Positions 1-5,793 are shown, numbered from the stretch's first letter. The stretch is DNA of 6,439 bases from Halobacteriovorax sp. (GCA_002686115.1 NZAF01000046.1:1-6439); one strand, 5' to 3'. Made by a program: numbers and translations. Notes: generated from the letters alone by a model not told the origin.

Positions 1-611
1 TCTTCGATGACAATATCATAGTACTCTCGTGCTTTTTCAAACTCTCTTTTGCGATACAAGTCTTCGGCTACAGAAAAGATATTAAATCTCGTCACAACCT
101 TAACTTTATCCTCTGAGGTTTCCTCCACTAGAGATTTTGCCTCCATAATCTCCTTAGGACTTACGCTTAATTTTAGAATATCTTGAATTATAGATTCTCT
201 CTTTTCAGAACTTATAAAATCTATTTTTTTTATATTGATTAGTCTTCTAACTGATTTTTGATATTTATCATTCTCGAGAGAAAAAATTATTTTTCTTTGT
301 TGCCAATACGGTAAACTATCAAATTTCTCAGTAAGAAATGAATAGAGCTTATCATCACTCCAGTTACAAAGGCTTATTTCATAATGTTTTAATAGTGATT
401 TTGCATATACATCTTCAGAAGCTTGAAGTTTTTGTACAGAAGAACAATTCTTAACCCTCCCCTCAAGGATTTGAGAGAATAGAATGATGTTTTCCTCAAG
501 TTCAGAGAGATCCTTCTTCTCATTTAATTTTTCAAATTTTAGATTTGGCAAATGATTAAAACCACTACAAGAGGTAATAAGTAATATAAGAAAAGGGATT
601 ATTGTTTTCAT
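1..611 (-). CDS. Lipoprotein with helical (TPR-like) body, C-terminus cut by window edge
   Basis: The frame is open from the ATG at 611 to the left edge of the window (about 203 codons), so the protein is partial at its C-terminus. The N-terminus MKTIIPFLILLITSC is a lipoprotein signal peptide with lipobox I-T-S-C, acylated Cys at residue 15, so the mature protein should be membrane-anchored in the envelope. The rest is charged, rich in Lys/Glu and predicted helical. The last visible stretch (LYRKREFEKAREYYDIVIE) resembles one TPR helix pair. Its ATG overlaps the stop of the upstream SDR gene by one base (TAATG) and no usable SD precedes it, which points to translational coupling. A helical lipoprotein start of this kind could precede a catalytic domain, for example a lytic transglycosylase, but nothing visible shows that. 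Function unknown; coding status is very likely. Confidence 0.85.
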   Translation of the reverse strand, partial: MKTIIPFLILLITSCSGFNHLPNLKFEKLNEKKDLSELEENIILFSQILEGRVKNCSSVQKLQASEDVYAKSLLKHYEISLCNWSDDKLYSFLTEKFDSLPYWQQRKIIFSLENDKYQKSVRRLINIKKIDFISSEKRESIIQDILKLSVSPKEIMEAKSLVEETSEDKVKVVTRFNIFSVAEDLYRKREFEKAREYYDIVIE

Positions 612-1624
612 TAGATAAAACTTATACCATCACCCTGACTAGATAGACGAGATGATTTTTTTACCCCTTTATACCTATTAAAAGTAAATTCCAATGACTC
701 TCGAACATTTGGCAGCTTTACTCTCATAAAGCCCTCGACATTCGTAACGTCTAATTTGAAATGTAATCTATTATCACTTGGAGCATTTGCATGTGCTGAT
801 GCCATAACTGGATATGCCCATCTCGTCCTACTCACACCATGGTCAGTCTCACCAAAGACATCTGCATATGTCTTAATGAATTCATAGTAAGTCATCTTAT
901 CATTAGAGCTAATTTGAAAAAGTCTATTCTGAATACCTTTTTCAATTGCTAGCTTAATAATCATTCCAAGATAGTATACATCCAAAAAGCCCGTTGAAAC
1001 GTAGTCATCAATTTCTATATTTGCTCTTTCATTAATCAGTCTTTGAAACTTCTCAAAAAAGGTTTCCTTGGTTCCATTTATGCCTCTTCCATAAAGTCGA
1101 CAAACTCTAAAGACGAGATAATTCAGCGAAGTCTTTTGAATATAAAATTCAGCTGATGCTTGGGTCTTTCCATACATTGTGTTTGGATCTGGAATATCCA
1201 TCTCTAGATACTGCTTGTCTTCACCTGCAAATACAAAGTTTGATGAAATATAGATAATCTGTGACTTATATCTTTGACAATATTCTGTCACATTAAATAG
1301 GCCACTAGTATTTAAGGCGTCTGCTCTTTCTTCATCAAGAGCACAATCGATAATTGATGACATTCCCACACAATAAATTGTTATATCTGGCTTTGTTGCA
1401 AAGAGAACAAGCTGAACTTCTTCCTTGGCCAAAACATCGCAAGGAAGCATCAGTACGCCAGGTATTGTTATATGAGTTTTATGATAAGTTCCGACGACTC
1501 TATAATCACGACTAAAAAACTCAGCTAAGCTTGAACCTACAAAGGATGAAATTCCAAAAATAAGAACTGTCTTTCTTTTAATAATTGGTTCTTTAGTTAA
1601 TGGTGATTCTTGATCATTACTCAT
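611..1624 (-). CDS. Atypical extended SDR (RmlD-like sugar-nucleotide reductase/epimerase family)
   Basis: This 337-residue protein has an N-terminal Rossmann fold: after a polar 18-residue lead comes TVLIFGISSFVGSSL, with G24 and G30 of the GxxGxxG dinucleotide motif but Ser27 in place of the middle Gly. A conserved beta-strand/active-site segment ISSNFVFAG (126-134) matches the RmlD/epimerase motif STDYVFDG, with Ser128 as catalytic hydroxyl and Asn129 replacing Asp. Y151-G-K-T-Q155 matches the YxxxK motif, but the catalytic Lys is Gln. Family members (dTDP-4-dehydrorhamnose reductase, GalE-type epimerases, the MAT2B regulator) act on nucleotide sugars or bind NAD(P). Because of the altered residues, activity is doubtful. 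It lies just downstream of two flagellin genes, so a role in flagellin or surface glycan synthesis is possible (inference). The ATG at 1624 has no good SD upstream; the first in-frame alternative Met is residue 59, beyond the nucleotide-binding loop, so this start is kept. Confidence 0.85.
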   Translation of the reverse strand: MSNDQESPLTKEPIIKRKTVLIFGISSFVGSSLAEFFSRDYRVVGTYHKTHITIPGVLMLPCDVLAKEEVQLVLFATKPDITIYCVGMSSIIDCALDEERADALNTSGLFNVTEYCQRYKSQIIYISSNFVFAGEDKQYLEMDIPDPNTMYGKTQASAEFYIQKTSLNYLVFRVCRLYGRGINGTKETFFEKFQRLINERANIEIDDYVSTGFLDVYYLGMIIKLAIEKGIQNRLFQISSNDKMTYYEFIKTYADVFGETDHGVSRTRWAYPVMASAHANAPSDNRLHFKLDVTNVEGFMRVKLPNVRESLEFTFNRYKGVKKSSRLSSQGDGISFI

Positions 1625-1694
1625 GTATTTATAGTAACGTAATTGGAGATTTTTTTAAATCAGGCAGAGTGAGTCACTTCCTATTGAAGTAGGC

Positions 1695-1740
1695 ATAAAG
1701 AGAGGAAGGCGACTACGATCAATTCCGATCTGTAGTCACC
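1695..1740 (-). terminator. Intrinsic terminator after flagellin B
   Basis: On the minus strand GGTGACTAC pairs with GTAGTCGCC (one G-U), with an inner GATC/GATC pairing, one bulged A and a GGAATT loop; the hairpin spans 1740-1708. It is followed by a pyrimidine tract TTCCTCTCTTT (1707-1697). It begins 15 bases after the flagellin B stop, as expected for its terminator. The U-tract is interrupted, so some read-through into the SDR gene is possible. Confidence 0.65.
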
Positions 1741-1754
1741 TAAGTATGATTTAT

Positions 1755-2588
1755 CTATTGTATTAGCGACAATGCGATATTCGGTGCTTGGTTTGCCTGA
1801 GACAATACCGAAGTACCCGCCTGAACCAGGATGTTATTCTTCGTCAACTTCGCGCTTTCCGAAGCAATATCCACATCTCTGATTCTTGAGTTCGCAGCAC
1901 TCAAGTTTTCATCACTTACACCTAAATTATTAATTGTCGATGTAAGCCTGTTTTGTAACGCACCCATATTGGCCCTAACGCCGTTGATCTGCACAAGTGC
2001 ATCATCCAGTTTTTTGAGTGACGTTTGTGCCCCTTCTTTAGAGGCAATTGTTTCTGCAGAGATCCCGAGCGAAGCAAGTGTCGCGTCTGAGCCAGTGCCA
2101 TCGTAGACCAGTCGATCCAGTATAGGATCGTTTCTCGTGCCAACCTGAAACTCAAGTCTTCCGCCAGTTCCATCAAGTAATTTGATCCCATTAAAGTCAG
2201 CAGACCTTGAGATTCTGTCGATCTCATCTTTAAGGTTTTGAAATTCAATGTCAGCGAACTTTCTCTCTTCTGCTCCAAGCGTGTCGTTTGCTGCTTGTAC
2301 AGAGAGTTCACGAAGTCGAATGACGATGTTTGAAATTTCACTTAATCCACCTTCTGCTGTTTGAATGAGTGAGATTGCATCATTTGCGTTTCTCTTTGCT
2401 TGTCTCATTCCTCTAATTTGGGCCTTCAAATTTTCACTGATGGCCAAACCAGCTGCATCATCTGATGCTCTTGTTATTCGTTCTCCCGAAGATAACTTTC
2501 TTAAATTATCCGAGATGTCTCTATTAGTTGTTGCTAAAGTACGTTGTGCCGATAACGACGAAACGTTCGTATTAATTCGTAATCCCAT
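1755..2588 (-). CDS. fliC: Flagellin B (short, D0/D1-only)
   Basis: This 277-residue protein is a flagellin, the filament subunit exported through the flagellar type III apparatus and polymerised at the filament tip. The N-terminal D0/D1 region (about 1-140) carries the hallmark motifs SSGERI (33-38), DDAAGLAIS (43-51) and RELSVQAAN (93-101), the last being the segment recognised by TLR5 in other flagellins. The C-terminal D1/D0 region (about 190-277) has ENLSAANSRIRDVDIA and ends TSVLSQANQAPNIALSLIQ. The middle is only about 50 residues, so surface domains D2/D3 are absent. It is clearly paralogous to flagellin A upstream, identical at well over half of aligned positions by eye, including GTRNDPI. 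The ATG at 2588 has SD AAGGAG (2601-2596) seven bases away. It is preceded by a five-codon micro-ORF. The gene name is generic; which fliC/fla paralogue it is cannot be told from sequence. Confidence 0.97.
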   Translation of the reverse strand: MGLRINTNVSSLSAQRTLATTNRDISDNLRKLSSGERITRASDDAAGLAISENLKAQIRGMRQAKRNANDAISLIQTAEGGLSEISNIVIRLRELSVQAANDTLGAEERKFADIEFQNLKDEIDRISRSADFNGIKLLDGTGGRLEFQVGTRNDPILDRLVYDGTGSDATLASLGISAETIASKEGAQTSLKKLDDALVQINGVRANMGALQNRLTSTINNLGVSDENLSAANSRIRDVDIASESAKLTKNNILVQAGTSVLSQANQAPNIALSLIQ

Positions 2589-2906
2589 TCTTAGTCTCCT
2601 TCAATCATATAAAACCTCCTGTTTTGAAGACGCAAATCATCCTTTTTAGCGTCAGCCCATTTGTTATTATTATTTAGTTTCAATCAAAAATTGTCGCTTA
2701 TACCTATGCACGCATCTCTGCCTGCGCTAGTCACTAGATAAACCATACTTACTTTTTCCTCTTATATAGTTTTATTCAGTGACAATTTAAGGTTGCAGTC
2801 TTAAATCGTCTGAACTTTATTATCCAGTTGTTCCCAACATTTTTGACTCCTTTAAAAGTGCTATTTAAATATTTTTTAAGCTTATTCAAGCAAACGTTGA
2901 GCTTTA
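2589..2906 (-). other. 318-base intergenic/leader region between the two flagellins
   Basis: No gene-sized ORF. It holds: an inverted repeat ATTTAAG-8-CTTAAAT (2785-2806); an 11-base palindrome CTAGTCACTAG (2727-2737); a GACGC/GCGTC pair with a 15-base loop (2652-2628 on the minus strand); a six-codon ORF with SD AAAGGAG (2853-2847) and ATG at 2840 (MLGTTG, then two TAA stops); and the doubled SD next to flagellin B. No convincing promoter was found. TAAAGTTC (2819-2812) matches the sigma28 -35 in 7 of 8 bases, but the box at the right distance, GACTGCAA (2800-2793), matches GCCGATAA at only four of eight. Flagellin B may have a diverged promoter here or depend on read-through from flagellin A. 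Confidence 0.6.
2591..2608 (-). other. Micro-ORF MIEGD in flagellin B leader
   Basis: On the minus strand a perfect SD AGGAGG (2620-2615) lies six bases before ATG (2608-2606), which opens ATG ATT GAA GGA GAC TAA. The TAA (2593-2591) ends two bases before the flagellin B ATG, and the flagellin SD AAGGAG lies inside the micro-ORF. The arrangement would allow termination-reinitiation coupling. It could also simply be a duplicated SD in a purine-rich leader. No protein evidence is available. Confidence 0.35.
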
Positions 2907-2919
2907 TTAGCTCGACGCT
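2893..2919 (-). terminator. Possible weak terminator overlapping the end of flagellin A
   Basis: On the minus strand AGCGTCGAGC (2919-2910) and GCTCAACGTT (2902-2893) form a ten-pair stem with one C/A mismatch and one G-U, around a TAATAAA loop that contains the flagellin A stop. Only TTTGCTT follows, so the U-tract is poor. It may act as an attenuating hairpin rather than a full stop, allowing some read-through to flagellin B. Confidence 0.35.
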
Positions 2920-3752
2920 GCCTGAATGAGACTTAGGGCACTCTGTGTACTTGAGTTCGCTTGGGCGAGAACCGAAGTACCAGCAGTCATTAAAATATTT
3001 TGTTTTGTTAAGTTCGCTGTCTCAGACGCAATGTCAGTATCTCTTACTCGAGAGTTGGCAGCTGAAAGGTTCTCAATACTTGTCGCGATATTGTTAATCG
3101 TCGACTGAAGTCTGTTTTGAAGAGCACCAAAGTCAGCTCTAATACCTGAAACTGAAACAATTGCTTGGTCAATTGAAGATAGCGAGTTCTGAGCTGAAAT
3201 TTTATCAGCAACAGAAGCTAAATTCAGACCAAGAGCAGCTACGTTAACGTCTGCTGAAGAAGCATCGAACGTTAATCTATCTGATATAGGGTCATTTCTA
3301 GTACCGATTTGGATATCAAATACAGCACCTGTACCATTTAATAGTGGTACTCTGTTAAATTCTGTTGAGTTTGCAATTCTATCAACCTCAGAAGTTAACT
3401 GTTCAAATTCAACATTAAGGAACTTTCTCTCCGTCGCACCAATAGTGTCCGAAGCTGCTTGTACTGCAAGCTCTCTAAGTCTAATAAGAATGTTTGAAAC
3501 TTCCCCTAGCGCACCTTCAGCAATTTGAACAAGTGAAATACCATCTTCAGCATTTCTTTCTGCTTGTCCTAAACCTCTAATTTGTGCTTTTAGGTTTTCT
3601 GAAATCGCAAGACCTGCGGCATCGTCTCCGGCCCTGTTGATCCTTTGTCCTGAAGACAATCTCTCTAAGGACTGTTGCATTCCTAAACGTGTTCCTCTTA
3701 AATTCCTCTGGGCATTTAGAGAGGCAACGTTTGTGTTAATTCGTAATCCCAT
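2907..3752 (-). CDS. fliC: Flagellin A (short, D0/D1-only)
   Basis: This 281-residue flagellin aligns without gaps to flagellin B through the N-terminal domain. It has SSGQRI (33-38), DDAAGLAIS (43-51), RELAVQAAS (93-101), the GTRNDPISDRL segment, and a C-terminal ENLSAANSRVRDTDIA block. It ends LSLIQAASS, four residues longer than its paralogue. As in flagellin B, the variable D2/D3 domains are missing, so the filament surface would be made of D1. The gene has its own sigma28-like promoter (3861-3836), a roughly 75-base leader and a strong SD AAGGAGG (3764-3758) five bases before the ATG. A nine-codon micro-ORF overlaps the start. As the promoter-proximal copy with the better control signals it is probably the more strongly expressed flagellin (inference). 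Confidence 0.97.
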   Translation of the reverse strand: MGLRINTNVASLNAQRNLRGTRLGMQQSLERLSSGQRINRAGDDAAGLAISENLKAQIRGLGQAERNAEDGISLVQIAEGALGEVSNILIRLRELAVQAASDTIGATERKFLNVEFEQLTSEVDRIANSTEFNRVPLLNGTGAVFDIQIGTRNDPISDRLTFDASSADVNVAALGLNLASVADKISAQNSLSSIDQAIVSVSGIRADFGALQNRLQSTINNIATSIENLSAANSRVRDTDIASETANLTKQNILMTAGTSVLAQANSSTQSALSLIQAASS

Positions 3753-3781
3753 TACATCCTCCTTGATTGGGTAACTGCCAT
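3752..3781 (-). other. Micro-ORF MAVTQSRRM in flagellin A leader
   Basis: On the minus strand GAAGGAG (3790-3784) precedes ATG (3781-3779) by two bases. The frame reads nine codons, including tandem AGG-AGG arginine codons formed by the flagellin SD, and ends at TAA (3754-3752), whose last A is the A of the flagellin A ATG (TAATG). The SD spacing is shorter than ideal. The layout parallels the MIEGD micro-ORF before flagellin B. Confidence 0.3.
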
Positions 3782-3805
3782 GACTCCTTCACAACAGCGC
3801 TCTTA

Positions 3806-3817
3806 GACATACATGTC
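3806..3817. repeat. Inverted repeat GACAT-AC-ATGTC in flagellin A leader
   Basis: Perfect five-base arms around a two-base centre, lying just downstream of the predicted sigma28 transcription start and about 55 bases before the flagellin A ATG. It could be a protein-binding site or a tiny RNA hairpin. Function is not shown. Confidence 0.4.
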
Positions 3818-3835
3818 CCGAGCATTACAAGTTTC

Positions 3836-3861
3836 TTATCGCCTCGCTAAAATTCTTTTTA
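3836..3861 (-). promoter_or_regulatory. Sigma28 (FliA)-type promoter of flagellin A
   Basis: Minus-strand TAAA (3861-3858), a 14-base gap, then GGCGATAA (3843-3836). The -10 box matches GCCGATAA at seven of eight positions; the gap is one base shorter than the usual 15. It sits between the phosphorelay-gene terminator and flagellin A, where a class-3 flagellar promoter is expected. Transcription would start near 3829. Confidence 0.7.
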
Positions 3862-3882
3862 AAAATTTTTTATGATTATTTA

Positions 3883-3903
3883 GAAAAGGGAAAAAAATTC
3901 CCT
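3883..3903 (-). terminator. Intrinsic terminator after the Hpt-receiver gene
   Basis: On the minus strand AGGGAA (3903-3898), a TTTTT loop, and TTCCCT (3892-3887) form a perfect six-base stem followed by TTTC. It lies 40 bases after the stop at 3943 and just before the flagellin A promoter, so it separates the two transcription units. Confidence 0.65.
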
Positions 3904-3942
3904 CCCGACATTTAAGACACTGAAATCACTTGTGTAATTTAT

Positions 3943-4851
3943 CTAAAAAGAAGAGCTTTCTATGATTTCTTTCATTTCTTTATTAAGTTCTTCAAGAAGA
4001 AAGTTTTGATTTGTAGTCTCATAGAACTTTTGAAGACTGTCATAATGAGACATTAAGCATCTCATCGACTTATTAGTGATATTTTTTTCTTTTGAATACT
4101 TTAGAGCTCTCTTGAGTGTAAAGATAAGAAAGTGCCTTGAGACTGGCTTTGGTAATACTGCAAAGGCTCCTGCATCATCTAACTGTTGAAAGAGCTCAAC
4201 ACTATCAAGACCAGTTATAAAGACAAAAACACTATTAATATTTAAATTCTTTAAAGCTTCAAAAAATAAATGACCATCAATCTTAGGCATTAAAACATCT
4301 GTCAGTATAACTCCAGGAGGAGTCTTCCTACAAAAGCTTAGAGCTTCAACAGGATCAGAGAAACACTTGAACTTATAATTTAGCTTAGAAAATGACGTCT
4401 CATACAGCTTTAACAAATCGACATCGTCATCAACAACAATAAAGTCACAATGCTCTTGCTTAATACTCTCACCACTATTTACATGAGGCTTTATAATTTC
4501 ATCAAAGGCTTTTACATGAGTAATCTTTACGTTTTCTTCTTCTTCCCCATTTATAATACTTCTTATTTTATCGCTTATATCGAAAAGATATGAAATTACA
4601 CTCTCCCTATCTCTACTTGAGAGGTCAGTGAATTTAAAAGTTGATAAGAAGTCCTCTGTTTTATGAATATCGTTTGTTAGTCTTTTATAAGGATAAAATG
4701 AGCTCGCACCTTTAAGGTTGTGTAATACTCTTAAAATATTTGTGGAAGAAGTAAGAACAGATTCCTCAGACTGAGTATTTAGAATATCTAAGAAGTTCTT
4801 TTCTAATTCATCTAAAAGCTCTCCGGCCTCAATTATAAATTGATCTTCCAT
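3943..4851 (-). CDS. Hpt-receiver phosphorelay protein
   Basis: This 302-residue protein has two domains. Residues about 1-100 form a histidine phosphotransfer (Hpt) domain with VLHNLKGASSF, where His44 is the expected phospho-acceptor in the HxxKG motif. Residues about 136-250 form a receiver domain: acidic cluster D141-D142-D143, phospho-acceptor Asp185 in LTDVLMP, Thr213 in FITG and Lys235-Pro236, so the canonical residues are intact. A lysine-rich helical tail (251-302) follows, with no output or kinase domain. It should pass phosphate between a separate sensor kinase and another receiver. The cytoplasmic location follows from the lack of any signal or membrane segment. Its place directly upstream of two flagellins suggests motility control, but it has its own terminator. 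The start at 4851 is set by SD AAGGGG (4864-4859), seven bases away. Confidence 0.93.
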   Translation of the reverse strand: MEDQFIIEAGELLDELEKNFLDILNTQSEESVLTSSTNILRVLHNLKGASSFYPYKRLTNDIHKTEDFLSTFKFTDLSSRDRESVISYLFDISDKIRSIINGEEEENVKITHVKAFDEIIKPHVNSGESIKQEHCDFIVVDDDVDLLKLYETSFSKLNYKFKCFSDPVEALSFCRKTPPGVILTDVLMPKIDGHLFFEALKNLNINSVFVFITGLDSVELFQQLDDAGAFAVLPKPVSRHFLIFTLKRALKYSKEKNITNKSMRCLMSHYDSLQKFYETTNQNFLLEELNKEMKEIIESSSF

Positions 4852-4911
4852 CTCCCATCCCCTTATAAATAAAAGAATTTAAATGTATCTTAATATTTTG
4901 GGTTTGCCGAT

Positions 4912-4925
4912 ATGATAAATATCAT
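4912..4925. repeat. Operator-like palindrome upstream of the Hpt-receiver gene
   Basis: ATGATA-AA-TATCAT: perfect six-base arms with a two-base centre, 61 bases before the Hpt-receiver ATG. It has the size and symmetry of a dimeric regulator site. AT-rich palindromes can arise by chance in such DNA, so the call is tentative. Confidence 0.4.
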
Positions 4926-4970
4926 TTCTTTACAATGTGATGTAGCTGAGAGCCGTTGAAATCCTTAAGC

Positions 4971-4999
4971 ATTACCTAAATGGCTGAAAGTATTGACAA
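4971..4999 (-). promoter_or_regulatory. Possible sigma70-type promoter for the Hpt-receiver gene
   Basis: Minus-strand TTGTCA (4999-4994), a 17-base spacer, then GGTAAT (4976-4971). The -35 matches five of six bases and the -10 four of six. The leader would be about 110 bases and would contain the 4912-4925 palindrome. Weak evidence. Confidence 0.3.
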
Positions 5000-5008
5000 C
5001 ATTTCTAA

Positions 5009-5434
5009 CTAATCTAGCCAGCAGACGTAGTTTTTGTCGTAGGGATGAACATACATCTCTACACGTATGAGCACGTCGTTCTCTGTGAATAATTCGATTT
5101 TCTTATTAATTTCTTTTGAGCTACAGAAATTTGTCTGACTACATAAGAAAGAAACTTCCGGATCTTTTGGCTTCTGGGTCAATGAGTAAACCCCTGACTC
5201 ATCAATTGACTGACTTGGGACATCAATGAGAACCAGATCATCCTTACCAAAGCGCCTCTTAAAATTAGTCTCCACTTTAATCATTCCATCATTAAGATGT
5301 TCAATATAAACAGAACACTCTCCAGACTCACCTTCAAACTTCATCTCTTTGTAGCGCCCAAAGAACTCTCCTTCCACAGGAAGGGCATAAGCATTAGAAA
5401 TAATTAGAAGTATGGCCAGAGTTAAAGATTTCAA
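5009..5434 (-). CDS. Small secreted four-cysteine protein, unknown function
   Basis: A 141-residue protein with a clear signal peptide: a short basic start, the hydrophobic stretch LTLAILLIIS, then NAYA as cleavage site, with cleavage likely after Ala17. No lipobox is present, so it should be periplasmic or exported. The mature part looks beta-rich and contains four cysteines (40, 98, 104, 138), enough for two disulfides. It matches no family I recognise. The start codon is TTG (5434-5432), supported by SD AAAGGAG (5448-5442) seven bases upstream and by the good signal peptide that begins exactly there. No clear terminator separates it from the Hpt-receiver gene 157 bases downstream, so partial co-transcription is possible. 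A structured 390-base gap lies upstream. Confidence 0.85.
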   Translation of the reverse strand: MKSLTLAILLIISNAYALPVEGEFFGRYKEMKFEGESGECSVYIEHLNDGMIKVETNFKRRFGKDDLVLIDVPSQSIDESGVYSLTQKPKDPEVSFLCSQTNFCSSKEINKKIELFTENDVLIRVEMYVHPYDKNYVCWLD

Positions 5435-5441
5435 AAAAAGA

Positions 5442-5448
5442 CTCCTTT
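5442..5448 (-). promoter_or_regulatory. Ribosome binding site that fixes a TTG start
   Basis: AAAGGAG on the minus strand, seven bases before TTG at 5434. No in-frame ATG lies nearby, so this SD decides the start of the four-cysteine protein. Confidence 0.75.
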
Positions 5449-5587
5449 GGATTTAGTTTATCAATTAACAGAGTCTAGTTTGTTAGAAATGTAAAAAGGA
5501 TATTGATGTTAATTTTTTTTACATCTTAAAGTGTCTTTCCCAAATAAGTTTAAGTATTTAAAATTATATAGGTTTAAACCCTGAATT

Positions 5588-5758
5588 CTGTTCAGTCGTG
5601 TCTGGAAATCATAAAGTTTTACTAGTTATAGTTTTATTTGCCAGACGTTGGCACTCTAAAGTACTTCGTACTTTAAAGCACCTAAAAAATAGGTGCAATT
5701 TAAGTCGTAGACTTATGTTGTGCCCAAGTCCGAGCTAGATAGCTTCGAAATTGAACAG
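5588..5758. ncRNA. Candidate structured RNA with nested stems (strand uncertain, minus favoured)
   Basis: Plus-strand coordinates of pairings: outer stem CTGTTCA (5588-5594) with TGAACAG (5752-5758); GTCTGG (5600-5605) with CCAGAC (5641-5646); TTGGCAC (5648-5654) with GTGCCCAA (5720-5727, one bulged C). That last stem encloses three perfect hairpins in a row: 5657-5664/5668-5675 (8 bp, loop TTC), 5678-5684/5690-5696 (7 bp, loop AAAAA) and 5701-5706/5710-5715 (6 bp, loop GTA). A further stem CGAGCTA (5731-5737) pairs with TAGCTTCG (5740-5747, one bulge). All stems nest without conflict, giving a multibranched fold with a four-way junction. Pairing works on either strand; the promoter at 5803-5776 favours the minus strand, where it would be a separate small RNA or the leader of the four-cysteine gene. 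It matches no RNA family I know. Confidence 0.4.
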
Positions 5759-5793
5759 TATAGAGGCGAGGACTTATTATTTATACTGTTTAA
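5751..5793. repeat. 12-bp inverted repeat around the promoter -10 and start region
   Basis: TTGAACAGTATA (5751-5762) and TATACTGTTTAA (5782-5793) are complementary at all 12 positions if one G-U is allowed (11 exact). The gap is 19 bases, so the arm centres are 31 bases apart, about three helical turns. The predicted -10 box (5781-5776) abuts the right arm inside the gap. This fits an operator for a repressor, or an RNA hairpin that competes with the outer stem of the ncRNA candidate, since both use 5752-5758. Confidence 0.6.

Noticed and set aside
1628..1633. TATAAA just before the SDR ATG as a promoter -10 box
   Set aside because: No -35 box at a suitable distance, and the start of transcription would fall inside the first codon.
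1831..2649. Open frames on the plus strand opposite flagellin B (1831-2106 and 2365-2649), and a second minus frame 1922-2341
   Set aside because: They lie wholly or mostly inside a certain flagellin gene in other frames, have no family likeness or good start signals, and look like by-products of flagellin codon use.
2926..3108. Plus-strand ORF of 60 codons opposite flagellin A
   Set aside because: Antisense shadow of the conserved flagellin C-terminus; the similar shadow in flagellin B reflects shared coding sequence.
4906..4913. GCCGATAT on the plus strand, a near match to the sigma28 -10 box
   Set aside because: No TAAA lies at the right distance and no plus-strand gene follows; it would only transcribe antisense.
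5648..5727. Hairpin cluster as an integron attC site or a tRNA-like cloverleaf
   Set aside because: The attC core pair RYYYAAC/GTTRRRY is not present in the right order, and there is no CCA acceptor stem, T-loop or anticodon arm pattern.
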